Positions 50,775-60,314 of a stretch of DNA of 64,000 nucleotides are shown in pieces. The position numbers and the translations under genes are program-made. Position 1 is the first letter of the stretch; each line of letters begins with the position of its first letter. Below the pieces are notes generated by a model. It was not told where the DNA came from, made no database searches, and saw only the letters and a program-made list of their open reading frames with translations. The stretch comes from an uncultured Oxalobacter sp. (GTDB lineage: Bacteria > Pseudomonadota > Gammaproteobacteria > Burkholderiales > Burkholderiaceae_D), in the NCBI GenBank assembly GCA_905202055.1, contig CAJKQK010000002.1, positions 1-64,000 of the forward strand, written 5' to 3'.

Positions 50775-52046
50775 ATGCGACTTTTGTATTCGTTAATCTG
50801 GTGGCTGATATTGCCTCTGGCGATTGCCCGGCTTTACATAAGAGGCCGGAAAGAGCCGGGTTATCGCCGTCATATTCCCGAACGTCTGGGGTTTTTCCCG
50901 CCAGTCGCCTTCCCCCAACGGAGAATCTGGGTACACGCCGTATCGGTCGGCGAAACACGGGCGGCAGAGCCATTGGTACGTGCGCTTCTTTGCCGTTATC
51001 CGGATTGCGATATCCTCTTGACGCACATGACCCCGACCGGCCGGGCAACGGGACGTGCTCTTTTCGAAACGGAAAACAGGCTTATGCAGGCCTATCTTCC
51101 CTACGATACGAACTGGATGATGAGCCGCTTTATCCGGCATTTCCAGCCATCGCTTTGCATCCTTCTTGAAACCGAAATCTGGCCCAACCTGATTTCACAA
51201 TGTGTCAAACACCATGTTCCGCTTGCGCTCGTCAACGCACGCCTGTCCGAACGCTCGCTGAAAAAAGGCAAGAAGCTTGAATCGGTCATGAACGAGGCGG
51301 CACAAGGCTTTTCTGTCGTCGCCGCACAGACCAGAACGGATGCAGACCGCCTTTCCCAATTCGGCGCAGACAACATTGCCGTTACCGGCAGCGTCAAATT
51401 CGATATCACCCCACCAAAGCACGCCATCGAAAAAGGCCTGCTGCTGAAAAAATGCATCGGCGACAGACCGGTTCTGATGTGTGCCAGCACCCGTGACGGT
51501 GAAGAAAAGCTGATTCTCGACGCGCTGGATCAACTCGATAAAAGAGCTCTTCTTCTTCTCGTTCCGCGTCATCCACAACGATTTTCCGAAGTTGCCGACC
51601 AGATTCAGGCAAGAAAAATTCGCATAATGCAGCGGTCACAACTCCAGAACCTTTCATCCGATACCATTTCTGACGATGTCCGGATATTGCTGGGCGATTC
51701 GATGGGTGAAATGTTCATGTATTACGCGGCCTGCGATGTCGCGTTTATCGGGGGGAGCCTGCTGAAACTGGGCGGCCAGAACCTGATCGAAGCCTGCGCT
51801 CTGGGCAAACCGGTATTGACCGGCCCCCATACTTTCAATTTCGAAGCCATTACCAAAGACGCAATCTGTGCGGGCGCGGCCATTCGTATCCAGACGGCAT
51901 CAGAAATGATGGCTCAAGCGAACAAACTGTTCAATCATGACAGCCTGCGTGCCGAAATGGGAATGAAAGCACAGGAATTCGCACAAAACCAGCATGGCGC
52001 GACAGAACGCACGATAGCCCTTCTTGCGCCTTTGCTCGAAAAATAG
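50775..52046 (+). CDS. waaA: 3-deoxy-D-manno-octulosonic acid (Kdo) transferase
   Basis: GT30 enzyme adding Kdo to lipid IVA at the inner membrane. 423 residues: a membrane anchor at about 3-20, the catalytic base as Glu60 in HAVSVGE, TPTGRATGR, ETEIWPNL, VNARLSERS in the N-domain, and TRDGEE, LVPRHPQRF and GGSLLKLGGQNLIE in the C-domain. It is divergent from ybhP across 232 bp with no clear promoter. With lpxC and rfaE1 it is the third LPS core/lipid A gene in the window. Confidence 0.95.
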   Translation: MRLLYSLIWWLILPLAIARLYIRGRKEPGYRRHIPERLGFFPPVAFPQRRIWVHAVSVGETRAAEPLVRALLCRYPDCDILLTHMTPTGRATGRALFETENRLMQAYLPYDTNWMMSRFIRHFQPSLCILLETEIWPNLISQCVKHHVPLALVNARLSERSLKKGKKLESVMNEAAQGFSVVAAQTRTDADRLSQFGADNIAVTGSVKFDITPPKHAIEKGLLLKKCIGDRPVLMCASTRDGEEKLILDALDQLDKRALLLLVPRHPQRFSEVADQIQARKIRIMQRSQLQNLSSDTISDDVRILLGDSMGEMFMYYAACDVAFIGGSLLKLGGQNLIEACALGKPVLTGPHTFNFEAITKDAICAGAAIRIQTASEMMAQANKLFNHDSLRAEMGMKAQEFAQNQHGATERTIALLAPLLEK

Positions 52047-52052
52047 ACAAGC

Positions 52053-52730
52053 TTATTTTGTTTCCAGCGGGATCGTGAACATCAGGGTCGTTCCGGCATC
52101 CCCCGTTGCAATCCTGAACTCTCCGTTCAACATACCTATCCGCTCACGAATACCTGCCAGACCGTAGGATTTAAGTTTCCGGTTACGGACTTTCGGCATG
52201 CCAATGCCATTGTCCGAAACTTTCATAATCAGCTTGTCGTCATTTCCATCAAGCTGAACGCCGACCTTGCTGGCTTTGGCGTGCTTGACGATATTCGTCA
52301 GCGCTTCCTGAAGCACCCTGAACAAAACCGTCGCCCGTTCGTCATCCAGTTCCAGATTTTCATCATGCGTTTCGAAAACACACTCGATTCCGTTTCTGCG
52401 CGTGAAATCTTTCGCCTGCCATTCAAGGGAAGCGACAAGTCCCAGATCCATCACGGCAGGCCGCAGATTATTGATCAGGTTACGGACACTTTTGACCGTT
52501 GAATCGAGCTGTGCAAGCACCTCGTCGATCCGCTTTGAACGCTTTTCACCCGAATCAAACGCATCCTGTTTCAGCAATGTCATTTCGATCCGCAAGGCCA
52601 GCAGACGCTGGCCCAGCTCATCATGAATTTCCCGTGCAATGCGCTTGCGCTCGTCTTCCCGGATCTTTTCATGATGTTCGATCAGTTCACGCAATTCTTC
52701 TTCATCGACAACAGTGCTTTGCAAAACCAT
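52053..52730 (-). CDS. Cytoplasmic sensor-less histidine kinase (HisKA_3/HATPase)
   Basis: 225 residues only, NarX/DegS-type catalytic core. The phospho-acceptor is His36 in REIHDELGQ. The ATPase N-box is QEALTNIVKHA (141-151), G1 DNGIGM (173-178) and G2 YGLAGIRERI (189-198). No membrane segment, PAS, GAF or HAMP domain; about 20 residues precede the dimerisation helix. GGGAATA is a ribosome binding site before ATG 52730. It lies 37 bp after orn on the same strand, so they probably share a transcript. No LuxR-type response regulator is in the window, leaving partner and signal unknown. Confidence 0.88.
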   Translation of the reverse strand: MVLQSTVVDEEELRELIEHHEKIREDERKRIAREIHDELGQRLLALRIEMTLLKQDAFDSGEKRSKRIDEVLAQLDSTVKSVRNLINNLRPAVMDLGLVASLEWQAKDFTRRNGIECVFETHDENLELDDERATVLFRVLQEALTNIVKHAKASKVGVQLDGNDDKLIMKVSDNGIGMPKVRNRKLKSYGLAGIRERIGMLNGEFRIATGDAGTTLMFTIPLETK

Positions 52731-52767
52731 ATTATTCCCACAGTCAAAAGCGTCGTATTCGCAACGA

Positions 52768-53367
52768 CTAAATCCTGATAAAGTGTTCCCGGTAATATTT
52801 CAGCTCATCGATGGATTCCATGATGTCCGCCAGAGCCGTATGCTTCTGCTGTTTTTTGAAACCGTCGATCAGTTCCGGTTTCCAGCGACGTGCCAGTTCC
52901 TTAAGGGTCGAAACGTCCAGATTGCGGTAATGGAAAAACGCTTCCAGTTTCGGCATCGTTTTTGCCATGAAGCGCCTGTCCTGACAAATCGTGTTTCCAC
53001 ACATCGGTGATTTTCCCCTGGGCACGTAATCGATCAGGAAATCGATCAGCGCATCTTCAGCCATCGCTTCAGTAATGTTCGACGCCTTGACACGGTCGAT
53101 CAGACCGGAACGTCCATGTGTTCCCTTGTTCCACGCGTCCATGCCGTTCAAGACCGCATCGGTCTGGTGAATGGCATAAACAGGCCCCTCGGCAAGCACA
53201 TTCAGATTCGCATCCGTCACGACAACAGCCACTTCGATAATCCGGTCGGTTTCCGGGTCGAGGCCTGTCATTTCGAGGTCAACCCAAATCAAATTCATTT
53301 CATTGCGCAATTTTTTACCATCATTATTTTGAGCTGACGCTGGTTGCGATTCCTGAGCTTGTGACAT
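52768..53367 (-). CDS. orn: Oligoribonuclease
   Basis: DEDDh 3'-5' exoribonuclease finishing RNA decay and cleaving pGpG from cyclic-di-GMP turnover. 199 residues from ATG 53367, with AAGGA upstream. Asp30 and Glu32 ([10 protein letters not shown]) begin the active site; [11 protein letters not shown] and the His-Asp pair in [10 protein letters not shown] complete it. The first 23 residues (Ser/Gln/Ala rich) exceed the E. coli enzyme; an internal ATG (MNLIWVD) would give the classical length. Divergent from the M48 protease across 48 bp. Confidence 0.94.
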   Translation of the reverse strand: MSQAQESQPASAQNNDGKKLRNEMNLIWVDLEMTGLDPETDRIIEVAVVVTDANLNVLAEGPVYAIHQTDAVLNGMDAWNKGTHGRSGLIDRVKASNITEAMAEDALIDFLIDYVPRGKSPMCGNTICQDRRFMAKTMPKLEAFFHYRNLDVSTLKELARRWKPELIDGFKKQQKHTALADIMESIDELKYYREHFIRI

Positions 53368-53415
53368 AATTTCATTCCTTAATGACATAATTGAACATTT
53401 TCTCACAAGGACATA

Positions 53416-54675
53416 ATGTCAGCATCCGCGTTGTCGCAATTATTTATTTTTTTTCTGGTTTTGACCTTTGTTGTCCGTTGCTGGCTGTCGATAAGACAGA
53501 TACGTCATATCAAAGCCCATCAGGAAAAAGTGCCCGAACAATTCGTCGGCAACATCAGCCTGGCATCGCACCGTAAGGCGGCCGCCTATACGGTTGCCAA
53601 AACGCGGTTATCACTTGTTTCACTGATCGTCGAAACAGTCGTCCTGCTCGGCTTCACTCTTTTCGGAGGACTGGAAAAACTGTCGGACTGGGTTCTTGGC
53701 TGGACAGGCAACGATATGATTTACCAGATTGCACTGATCGCCCTGACGAGCATCATCGTCGGAGCCATCGACCTTCCACTTGATTACTGGCGGCAATTCG
53801 TTCTTGAAGAAAAATTCGGTTTCAATAAAATGACGCCAGCCCTGTTTGTCGGCGACATCTTCAAAAGCGCGATATTGGGTATTATCATCGGGCTGCCGGT
53901 CATATGGGTCTTGCTGACCGTGATGGGAAAAGCCGGAACATGGTGGTGGCTGTATGCATGGATACTCTGGACTATTTTCCAGTACCTGATGCTTTTTCTG
54001 TATCCAACGTTCATTGCCCCGCTTTTCAATAAATTCACTCCATTGCAGGACGAACAGTTGCGTCTGAAAATCGAGGATCTCATGAAACGGGTGGGCTTCC
54101 AGTCGAAAGGCCTTTTCGTCATGGATGGCTCGAAACGGAGCGCGCATGGGAACGCATATTTTACCGGTTTTGGCGGAGCCAAACGGGTCGTTTTTTTCGA
54201 TACTCTGATTGAAAAGCTGTCCCCGGAAGAAATAGAAGCCGTTCTGGCCCATGAGCTGGGTCATTTTCGCCTGAAACATGTCATGAAACGCATGATTGCC
54301 ACAAGTGTCTTGTCTCTTGTTTTTCTCGCCATTCTCGGTTATCTCAAAAACCAGAGCTGGTTTTATGCCGGACTGGGTGTCGTTTCCATACCGGCTGGCG
54401 GGAGCGACGCGGTGGCGCTTATTCTTTTTGCCCTGACGCTTCCTATCTTCACTTTTTTCCTCTCTCCCGTGATGGCGATCAGTTCGCGCAAACATGAATT
54501 CGAGGCGGATGCCTTTTCGGCGCAGTACACGCAAGCGGACGATCTCATTCACGCTCTCGTCAAAATGTATCAGGACAATGCCTCGACTTTGACACCCGAT
54601 CCGCTGCATTCGGCATTTTACGATTCCCATCCACCTGCCAGCCAGCGAATCAATCATTTGATGGGACACTCATGA
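53416..54675 (+). CDS. M48 family (Ste24/CAAX-type) membrane metallopeptidase
   Basis: 419 residues with about six to seven membrane helices (for example 5-22, 64-84, 101-120, 150-170, 176-197, 293-311, 333-356). The zinc motif HELGH is at 279-283 and the third ligand is Glu361 in EFEAD. Conserved segments [18 protein letters not shown] and [13 protein letters not shown] match Ste24-type proteases. In bacteria the family probably degrades membrane proteins, since CAAX prenylation is absent; the substrate is unknown. rsgA starts within its stop (ATGA). Confidence 0.9.
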   Translation: MSASALSQLFIFFLVLTFVVRCWLSIRQIRHIKAHQEKVPEQFVGNISLASHRKAAAYTVAKTRLSLVSLIVETVVLLGFTLFGGLEKLSDWVLGWTGNDMIYQIALIALTSIIVGAIDLPLDYWRQFVLEEKFGFNKMTPALFVGDIFKSAILGIIIGLPVIWVLLTVMGKAGTWWWLYAWILWTIFQYLMLFLYPTFIAPLFNKFTPLQDEQLRLKIEDLMKRVGFQSKGLFVMDGSKRSAHGNAYFTGFGGAKRVVFFDTLIEKLSPEEIEAVLAHELGHFRLKHVMKRMIATSVLSLVFLAILGYLKNQSWFYAGLGVVSIPAGGSDAVALILFALTLPIFTFFLSPVMAISSRKHEFEADAFSAQYTQADDLIHALVKMYQDNASTLTPDPLHSAFYDSHPPASQRINHLMGHS

Positions 54676-55568
54676 CAAAGAATATGATGCACGCGCGGAT
54701 CATTGCCGCACACGGCCGCCACTATCTGGCGAGTACAGGCAATGAAATGCTCCATTGCGTGACTCGCGGCAAGAAAAGCGACGTCGCCGTAGGAGACAGC
54801 GTCAACATCATGCCGACAGCCAAAGGACAGGCCGTCATCGAAACCATCTCGGAACGGCATTCCCTGCTTTACCGCTCGGACCAGTACAAATCCAAATTGC
54901 TGGCTGCCAATGTCGACCAGCTGTTCATCGTCATTGCCACGGAACCCGGTTTTTCCGACGATCTTGTATCGCGTGCACTCGTGGCGGCTGAAGCGGCTGG
55001 AATCGAAGCCCATATCATCCTGAACAAAACCGATATTGCCGATCAGCTTGAGAGAGCGCGCCAGCGGGCCGGTTTTTATGGCACGCTCGGTTATACCATC
55101 CATGAAGTCTCGGCAACCGGATACCCGAAAGAAACACTTTCGGCTTTATTGCCGATAACAGAAAACCGGTCGACCATTCTGATCGGGCAGTCCGGCATGG
55201 GAAAATCCACAATCGTCAACTTGCTGGTTCCCGGTGCAGATATCGCCACCCGTGAAATTTCCACCGTACTCAACTCGGGAAAACATACCACCACGTTCAC
55301 CCGGATGTACCAGATCGATGACAATACAGCTGTCATCGATTCTCCCGGGTTTCAGGAATTCGGCCTGTATTACCTGACTGAAGGGATGCTCGAACGTGCC
55401 TTCCCGGAATTCAGGCCTTATCTCGGGCACTGCCGTTTCTACAATTGCCATCACCTGACCGAACCGGGTTGTGCCGTTCTTGAAGCGGTAGCGGAAGGCC
55501 ATATCTCTCCCATGCGCCATGAACTGTACAAACAACTCGTGCATGAATCTGAACAGAAAGTGTTCTGA
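54672..55568 (+). CDS. rsgA: Small-ribosomal-subunit biogenesis GTPase RsgA
   Basis: Circularly permuted GTPase checking late 30S maturation. 298 residues: N-terminal OB fold, then G4 NKTD (118-121) before the P-loop GQSGMGKST (172-180), the permuted order that defines the family, and DSPGFQEFG as G3. The C-terminal zinc site is Cys254, Cys259, His261 and Cys267. It overlaps the M48 gene by four bases. Confidence 0.95.
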   Translation: MTKNMMHARIIAAHGRHYLASTGNEMLHCVTRGKKSDVAVGDSVNIMPTAKGQAVIETISERHSLLYRSDQYKSKLLAANVDQLFIVIATEPGFSDDLVSRALVAAEAAGIEAHIILNKTDIADQLERARQRAGFYGTLGYTIHEVSATGYPKETLSALLPITENRSTILIGQSGMGKSTIVNLLVPGADIATREISTVLNSGKHTTTFTRMYQIDDNTAVIDSPGFQEFGLYYLTEGMLERAFPEFRPYLGHCRFYNCHHLTEPGCAVLEAVAEGHISPMRHELYKQLVHESEQKVF

Positions 55569-55650
55569 GAATTTTGCGAAAATTACTTTTTTGAAAACCG
55601 GCCATTTTCAGGCTGAAAATGCCTTAAAAAATGAGGAAAAGCCCCGTTTT

Positions 55651-55679
55651 TTTAAATTTTCGAAAAAATCAACTATAAT
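55651..55679 (+). promoter_or_regulatory. Candidate promoter of argF
   Basis: Perfect -10 TATAAT at 55674-55679, with TTTAAA 17 bp upstream (55651-55656) as a weak -35 inside a T/A-rich stretch that could act as an UP element. The predicted leader is about 44 nt. I see no clear ArgR box. Confidence 0.55.
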
Positions 55680-55729
55680 CAAGCATTAAAAACGTTCACG
55701 CGGCACACATTTGGCCGCCATAGTCGTAT

Positions 55730-56647
55730 ATGACAATAAAACACTATCTTCAATTTTCCGATTTAACTCTGGCTGAATACGAACACCTGATCAAACGCGC
55801 GCACATCATCAAGCGCAAATTCAAGAATTACGAGCCCTATCATCCTCTTCTCGACCGTACGCTGGTCATGGTATTCGAGAAAAGTTCCACCCGGACACGC
55901 CTTTCTTTTGAAGCAGGTATGCATCAGCTCGGTGGTACAGCCATTTACCTCAACACACGCGACAGCCAGTTGGGAAGGGGAGAACCGATTGAAGATGCGG
56001 CACAGGTCATGTCCCGTATGTCCGACGTTATCATGGTCCGTACCTTCGGCCATGAAATCATCGAACGTTTTGCGGCCTATTCCCGTGTACCGGTCATCAA
56101 CGGTTTGACGAACGAGCACCATCCCTGTCAGGTACTCGCCGACGTTTTCACCTTTATCGAACATCGTGGTTCCATCCAAGGTAAAACCGTTACATGGATC
56201 GGCGACGCCAACAACATGCTGTATTCCTGGTTGCAGGCAGCGGAAGTTTTCGGCTTCCACGTCAACGTCTCGACGCCAAAGGGATACGACATCGACTTCA
56301 AACTGGTTTCATCCGGTCACAGCCACTTTACACAGTTCGACAATCCGGCCGACGCCTGTGACGGCGCCCATCTTGTCACGACCGATGTCTGGACAAGCAT
56401 GGGATTCGAGGAAGAAAACGCCGTTCGCAAAAAAGCGTTCGCCAACTGGAACGTCGATGCTGAAAAAATGAGCCGCGCCGCAGCGGACGCCCTGTTCATG
56501 CACTGCCTGCCTGCCCATCGTGGTGAGGAAGTGGCCGCCGAAGTCATCGACGGCCCCCAATCCGTTGTATGGGACGAGGCCGAAAACAGGCTGCACGTCC
56601 AGAAAGCCCTGCTTGAATATCTCGTCAAAGGCAAAGTGGAAGAATAA
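55730..56647 (+). CDS. argF: Ornithine carbamoyltransferase
   Basis: Makes citrulline from ornithine and carbamoyl phosphate. 305 residues, the usual anabolic length. Carbamoyl-phosphate binding STRTR is at 53-57, with HPCQ near 126, the ornithine loop DVWTSMGFEEE, and the catalytic HCLPAHRGEEV near the end. A terminator follows, so argG has to be transcribed separately. Confidence 0.96.
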   Translation: MTIKHYLQFSDLTLAEYEHLIKRAHIIKRKFKNYEPYHPLLDRTLVMVFEKSSTRTRLSFEAGMHQLGGTAIYLNTRDSQLGRGEPIEDAAQVMSRMSDVIMVRTFGHEIIERFAAYSRVPVINGLTNEHHPCQVLADVFTFIEHRGSIQGKTVTWIGDANNMLYSWLQAAEVFGFHVNVSTPKGYDIDFKLVSSGHSHFTQFDNPADACDGAHLVTTDVWTSMGFEEENAVRKKAFANWNVDAEKMSRAAADALFMHCLPAHRGEEVAAEVIDGPQSVVWDEAENRLHVQKALLEYLVKGKVEE

Positions 56648-56654
56648 ATTATTT

Positions 56655-56685
56655 CCCTGTCGCGCTTCTTGCGACAGGGATTTTT
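56655..56685 (+). terminator. Rho-independent terminator after argF
   Basis: CCCTGTCGC (56655-56663), seven-base loop, GCGACAGGG (56671-56679), then ATTTTT. Confidence 0.9.
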
Positions 56686-56823
56686 CCTGCCCTGCCGTTT
56701 TCCGGCACCGACGTGTTCCCGTTTTACCTGAAACGGCATAAAATGAGAGATCAAGACATCTGAACGCTATTCCAGATTCAGATTCCGGATTCCTTTCAAA
56801 CTGAAACAATCGAAAGACACTCT

Positions 56824-58047
56824 ATGAGCGACATTAAAAAAGTTGTCCTGGCCTACTCTGGCGGTCTGGATACATCGGTCATCCTGAAATGGCTGCAAGA
56901 TACTTATCACTGTGAAGTGGTCACCTTCACAGCCGACCTCGGACAGGGTGAAGAACTCGATCCTGCCCGTCAGAAAGCCCTCAAATTCGGCATCAAGCCT
57001 GAAAACATTTTCATCGATGACCTGCGTGAGGAATTCGTTCGTGACTTCGTGTTCCCGATGTTCAGGGCCAACACGATTTATGAAGGCGAATATCTTCTGG
57101 GTACCAGTATCGCCCGTCCGCTGATTGCCAAACGCCTGATTGAAATCGCCCGCCAGACCGGCGCAGACGCCATCGCTCACGGCGCAACAGGTAAAGGCAA
57201 CGATCAGGTCCGTTTCGAACTGGGTGCTTATGCCCTGATGCCGAACATCAAGATCATCGCACCGTGGCGTGAATGGGATCTTCTCTCTCGTGAAAAACTG
57301 CTGAAATATGCGGAAGACGCCGGTATCGAAATCGATATGAAACACAAACAGGGCGGTGCACCTTATTCGATGGACGCCAACCTGCTGCATATCAGCTATG
57401 AAGGCAGACATCTGGAAGACCCCAATGCCGAACCGGAAGCCTCCATGTGGCGCTGGACCGTCAGCCCGGAAGAAGCACCGGATCAGGCAGAATACATTGA
57501 CGTCGAATTCGAAAAAGGCGATATCGTTGCCATCAACGGCAAACGCATGTCGGCGGCAAACGTCCTGACCGAACTGAACCGCCTTGGTGGCAAACACGGA
57601 ATCGGCCGTCTGGATCTGGTTGAAAACCGTTACGTCGGCATGAAATCCCGTGGCTGCTATGAAACCCCGGGAGGTACCATTATCCTGACAGCCCACAGGG
57701 CCATCGAGTCCCTGACGCTGGACCGCGAAGTCGCCCATCTGAAAGACGACCTGATGCCACGTTACGCCTCGATGATATACAACGGCTACTGGTGGGCTCC
57801 CGAACGTGTCGCCCTGCAAAAACTGATCGACCATACACAGGAACACGTTAACGGCACTGTCCGCATGAAACTGTACAAGGGCAACGTCATCGTTGTCGGC
57901 CGCGACTCCAAATCCGATTCCCTGTTCGATTCGACCATCGCGACCTTCGAGGACGATGCAGGCGCATACGACCAGAAAGACGCCGCTGGCTTCATCAAAC
58001 TGAATGCCCTGCGTCTGCGCATCGCGGCAAAAGCCCGTCAGAAATAA
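56824..58047 (+). CDS. argG: Argininosuccinate synthase
   Basis: Condenses citrulline and aspartate with ATP. 407 residues. The N-type PPase loop AYSGGLDTS is at 10-18; [13 protein letters not shown] binds aspartate and citrulline, and YETPGGTI and SRGCYE are C-domain marks. It takes the citrulline made by ArgF upstream; the two genes are 176 bp apart with a terminator between. argH is not in the window. Confidence 0.97.
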   Translation: MSDIKKVVLAYSGGLDTSVILKWLQDTYHCEVVTFTADLGQGEELDPARQKALKFGIKPENIFIDDLREEFVRDFVFPMFRANTIYEGEYLLGTSIARPLIAKRLIEIARQTGADAIAHGATGKGNDQVRFELGAYALMPNIKIIAPWREWDLLSREKLLKYAEDAGIEIDMKHKQGGAPYSMDANLLHISYEGRHLEDPNAEPEASMWRWTVSPEEAPDQAEYIDVEFEKGDIVAINGKRMSAANVLTELNRLGGKHGIGRLDLVENRYVGMKSRGCYETPGGTIILTAHRAIESLTLDREVAHLKDDLMPRYASMIYNGYWWAPERVALQKLIDHTQEHVNGTVRMKLYKGNVIVVGRDSKSDSLFDSTIATFEDDAGAYDQKDAAGFIKLNALRLRIAAKARQK

Positions 58048-58070
58048 GAAGCGTCAAGCGACTGACAAAA

Positions 58071-58108
58071 GCGGTTTTAGTCCGAAAAGGACATAAAACC
58101 GCTTTTTT
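58071..58108 (+). terminator. Rho-independent terminator after argG
   Basis: GCGGTTTTA (58071-58079) pairs with TAAAACCGC (58094-58102), followed by six T. Confidence 0.9.
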
Positions 58109-58212
58109 ACAGGAAATATCCTCTTCCATCTCACCTGCGTGCCCGGAAGGTTGCATAATCATTTCCATCATTCAATAATGACGTCTGAAAATGGCAACCA
58201 ACAGGAATACAC

Positions 58213-59085
58213 ATGATCGGCATCATTGGCGGCAGCGGAATCTACCAGCTTGAAGGACTTAAAGATACACACTGGGAAGCGATAGCGTCCCCTTTTGGCG
58301 CTCCTTCGGATAAATTATTGTTCGGTCAATTTGATGGCCAACAGCTTGTTTTCCTGCCCAGACACGGGCGCGGCCACATATTGTCTCCTACGGACATCAA
58401 CTACCGTGCCAACATCGACGTTCTGAAAAGAGCGGGTGTCACGGACATCATTTCAGTCAGTGCGGTCGGTTCGTTGAAAGAAAACCTGAAACCCGGTACC
58501 TTCGTCATTGTCGACCAATACATCGACAGGACAGTATCACGTGAAAGATCGTTCTTCGGACGGGGCTGCGTTGCCCATGTGGCGATGGCCCATCCTACCT
58601 GTCGGCGTTTGTCGTGTCTCATTCACGAAACAGCCATGAAAATAGGCATCGACGCGGTTTTGGGGGGAACGTATCTGGCAATGGAAGGCCCCCAATTTTC
58701 GACTTGTGCCGAATCGGAAATGTACCGGAGCCTGAACTGTGACGTGATTGGCATGACCAATATTCCCGAAGCCAAACTGGCCCGTGAAGCGGAGATGTGT
58801 TACACGAGCATTGCGATGGTGACGGATTACGACTGCTGGCATCCCGATCATGATCACGTCACGACGCAACAAATCATCAATACTCTGACTGAAAATGCCG
58901 TCAATGCGCAAACCCTTTTGAAAAACATCATTCCCCGCATTCATGATGATTCGTCAGCGCCAGCCTGTTCCTGCCGGTTCGCGCTCGACAATGCCATCAT
59001 CACGCCTCCCGAATCAAGAGATCCTGAAATCGTTCTCAAACTCAGCGCCGTGGCGGCCCGGGTTTTCAAAAACGGAAAATCATGA
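58213..59085 (+). CDS. mtnP: S-methyl-5'-thioadenosine phosphorylase
   Basis: Splits 5'-methylthioadenosine, the by-product of polyamine synthesis, into adenine and 5-methylthioribose 1-phosphate. 290 residues of the PNP trimeric family: GGSGIY (6-11), PRHGRGH, SAVGSLKENLKPG, and the substrate segment MEGPQFSTCAESEMYR with the Ser/Thr residues typical of MTA enzymes. First gene of a four-gene operon; its stop overlaps the aldolase start (ATGA). Purine nucleoside phosphorylase activity cannot be excluded from sequence, but the following mtnA favours MTA. Confidence 0.92.
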   Translation: MIGIIGGSGIYQLEGLKDTHWEAIASPFGAPSDKLLFGQFDGQQLVFLPRHGRGHILSPTDINYRANIDVLKRAGVTDIISVSAVGSLKENLKPGTFVIVDQYIDRTVSRERSFFGRGCVAHVAMAHPTCRRLSCLIHETAMKIGIDAVLGGTYLAMEGPQFSTCAESEMYRSLNCDVIGMTNIPEAKLAREAEMCYTSIAMVTDYDCWHPDHDHVTTQQIINTLTENAVNAQTLLKNIIPRIHDDSSAPACSCRFALDNAIITPPESRDPEIVLKLSAVAARVFKNGKS

Positions 59086-59759
59086 TGGCTATCGAAGTTC
59101 TTTCAGCTCCGGATAAAGAAAAGGCGTCGGACATTGTCAATGCCTCCCGACGCCTCGTTTCCACTGGTATGAATCGCGGTTCAAGTGGTAACGTGAGCGT
59201 GCGAAGTGAAAAGATGTTCAACGGTTCAGGCAGTTTTCTGATTACACCAAGCGGTATCGATCCCGAAAAAATGATGCCGGATTGCATCTGTCTCATGAAT
59301 ATGGCCGGAGAAACTGCCGGAAGTGGCAAGCCCAGCAGTGAATGGCGAATGCATCGGGATATCTATAACGCTCGCCCTGATATCCATGCCGTAGTGCACA
59401 CTCACTCTCCGTTCGCGACTACTCTGGCCTGCATCCAGCTCGAAGTGCCGCCCTTTCATTATATGATTGCCGTGACTGGCGGGAATACGATTCCATGCGC
59501 ACCATACGCCCTTTTCGGCTCGCAGGAACTCTCTGACAGTGCGCTGGATTGCCTCGAAAACCGTTACGCCTGTCTGCTTGCCCATCATGGCATGCTTGCA
59601 CTCGGCCATAACCTCGAGCATGCCACGGCAATTGCCATCGAAGTGGAATCATTATGTGAACAATACTGGCGCATACTGCAAACCGGCCATTTGACAATAT
59701 TGTCCGAAAAACAGATGAATGCGGTTCACGAAAAATTCCGTGATTATTTCAATAAGTAA
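59082..59759 (+). CDS. Class II (zinc) aldolase, probable Ald2-type 5-methylthioribulose-1-phosphate aldolase
   Basis: 225 residues of the FucA/AraD/MtnB family. By spacing to E. coli FucA (Glu73, His92, His94, His155), the zinc ligands are His106, His108 (HTHSP) and His169 (AHHG), and the catalytic acid is Glu87. SSGNVS (34-39) and TPSG (55-58) form the phosphate-binding site. Such enzymes cleave phosphoketoses to dihydroxyacetone phosphate and an aldehyde; MtnB instead dehydrates methylthioribulose 1-phosphate. An intact Glu87 and the lack of mtnC/mtnD genes argue for the aldolase activity of the DHAP shunt. The substrate is inferred from the operon. Confidence 0.8.
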   Translation: MMAIEVLSAPDKEKASDIVNASRRLVSTGMNRGSSGNVSVRSEKMFNGSGSFLITPSGIDPEKMMPDCICLMNMAGETAGSGKPSSEWRMHRDIYNARPDIHAVVHTHSPFATTLACIQLEVPPFHYMIAVTGGNTIPCAPYALFGSQELSDSALDCLENRYACLLAHHGMLALGHNLEHATAIAIEVESLCEQYWRILQTGHLTILSEKQMNAVHEKFRDYFNK

Positions 59760-59781
59760 ACCAACTGACAAAGAACCGAAA

Positions 59782-60309
59782 ATGTCATTAACCGATTATA
59801 TCCGCACTATCCCCGACTACCCTAAAAAAGGCGTCCAGTTCCGTGATATCACCACGCTCCTTCATAACCCGGAGGGGCTGAAAGCGGCAGTGGACCAACT
59901 CGTCGGACAATATAAAGACAGGAAAATCGACCGAATCGCCGTGATCGAATCCCGCGGTTTCCTGCTGGGCGCACCTCTCGCATACTGTCTGAATGCCGGT
60001 CTGGTTCTGATCCGCAAAAAAGGCAAACTGCCCTGCGATACACTGGAAGAAAGTTATGACCTCGAATATGGAACGAGCACCATTGAAGTACATACCGACG
60101 CCATCATGCCGGGAGACCGGATTCTGCTGGTGGACGATCTTATTGCAACCGGCGGGACCGCGGAAGCGGCCATCAAACTGATCCGTAAATGTGGTGGCGA
60201 AGTGGTGGAATGTGCTTTTCTCGTTAATCTGCCTGAATTGAAAGGCGACAAACTGCTGGAGAAACTGGGTTGTTCCACTTTTGCCCTTTGCGCTTTCGAT
60301 GGGGAATAA
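59782..60309 (+). CDS. apt: Adenine phosphoribosyltransferase
   Basis: Converts adenine and PRPP to AMP. 175 residues from ATG 59782. TIPDYPKKGVQFRDITTLL is the typical start, AVIESRGFLLGAPLA the adenine-site loop, and ILLVDDLIATGGTA the PRPP-binding motif. Placed 22 bp after the aldolase and 5 bp before mtnA, it would recover the adenine released by MtnP, a fitting member of the operon. Confidence 0.95.
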   Translation: MSLTDYIRTIPDYPKKGVQFRDITTLLHNPEGLKAAVDQLVGQYKDRKIDRIAVIESRGFLLGAPLAYCLNAGLVLIRKKGKLPCDTLEESYDLEYGTSTIEVHTDAIMPGDRILLVDDLIATGGTAEAAIKLIRKCGGEVVECAFLVNLPELKGDKLLEKLGCSTFALCAFDGE

Positions 60310-60314
60310 ACCGG

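Noticed and set aside
55603..55621. Inverted repeat CATTTTCA/TGAAAATG after rsgA as a terminator
   Set aside because: The stem is AT-rich and is not followed by a T-run; the nearby T-run lies 30 bases on and belongs to the argF promoter region.
53620..57846. Minus-strand open frames opposite the M48 protease and argG (349 and 359 codons)
   Set aside because: Shadows of genes with catalytic motifs on the other strand.
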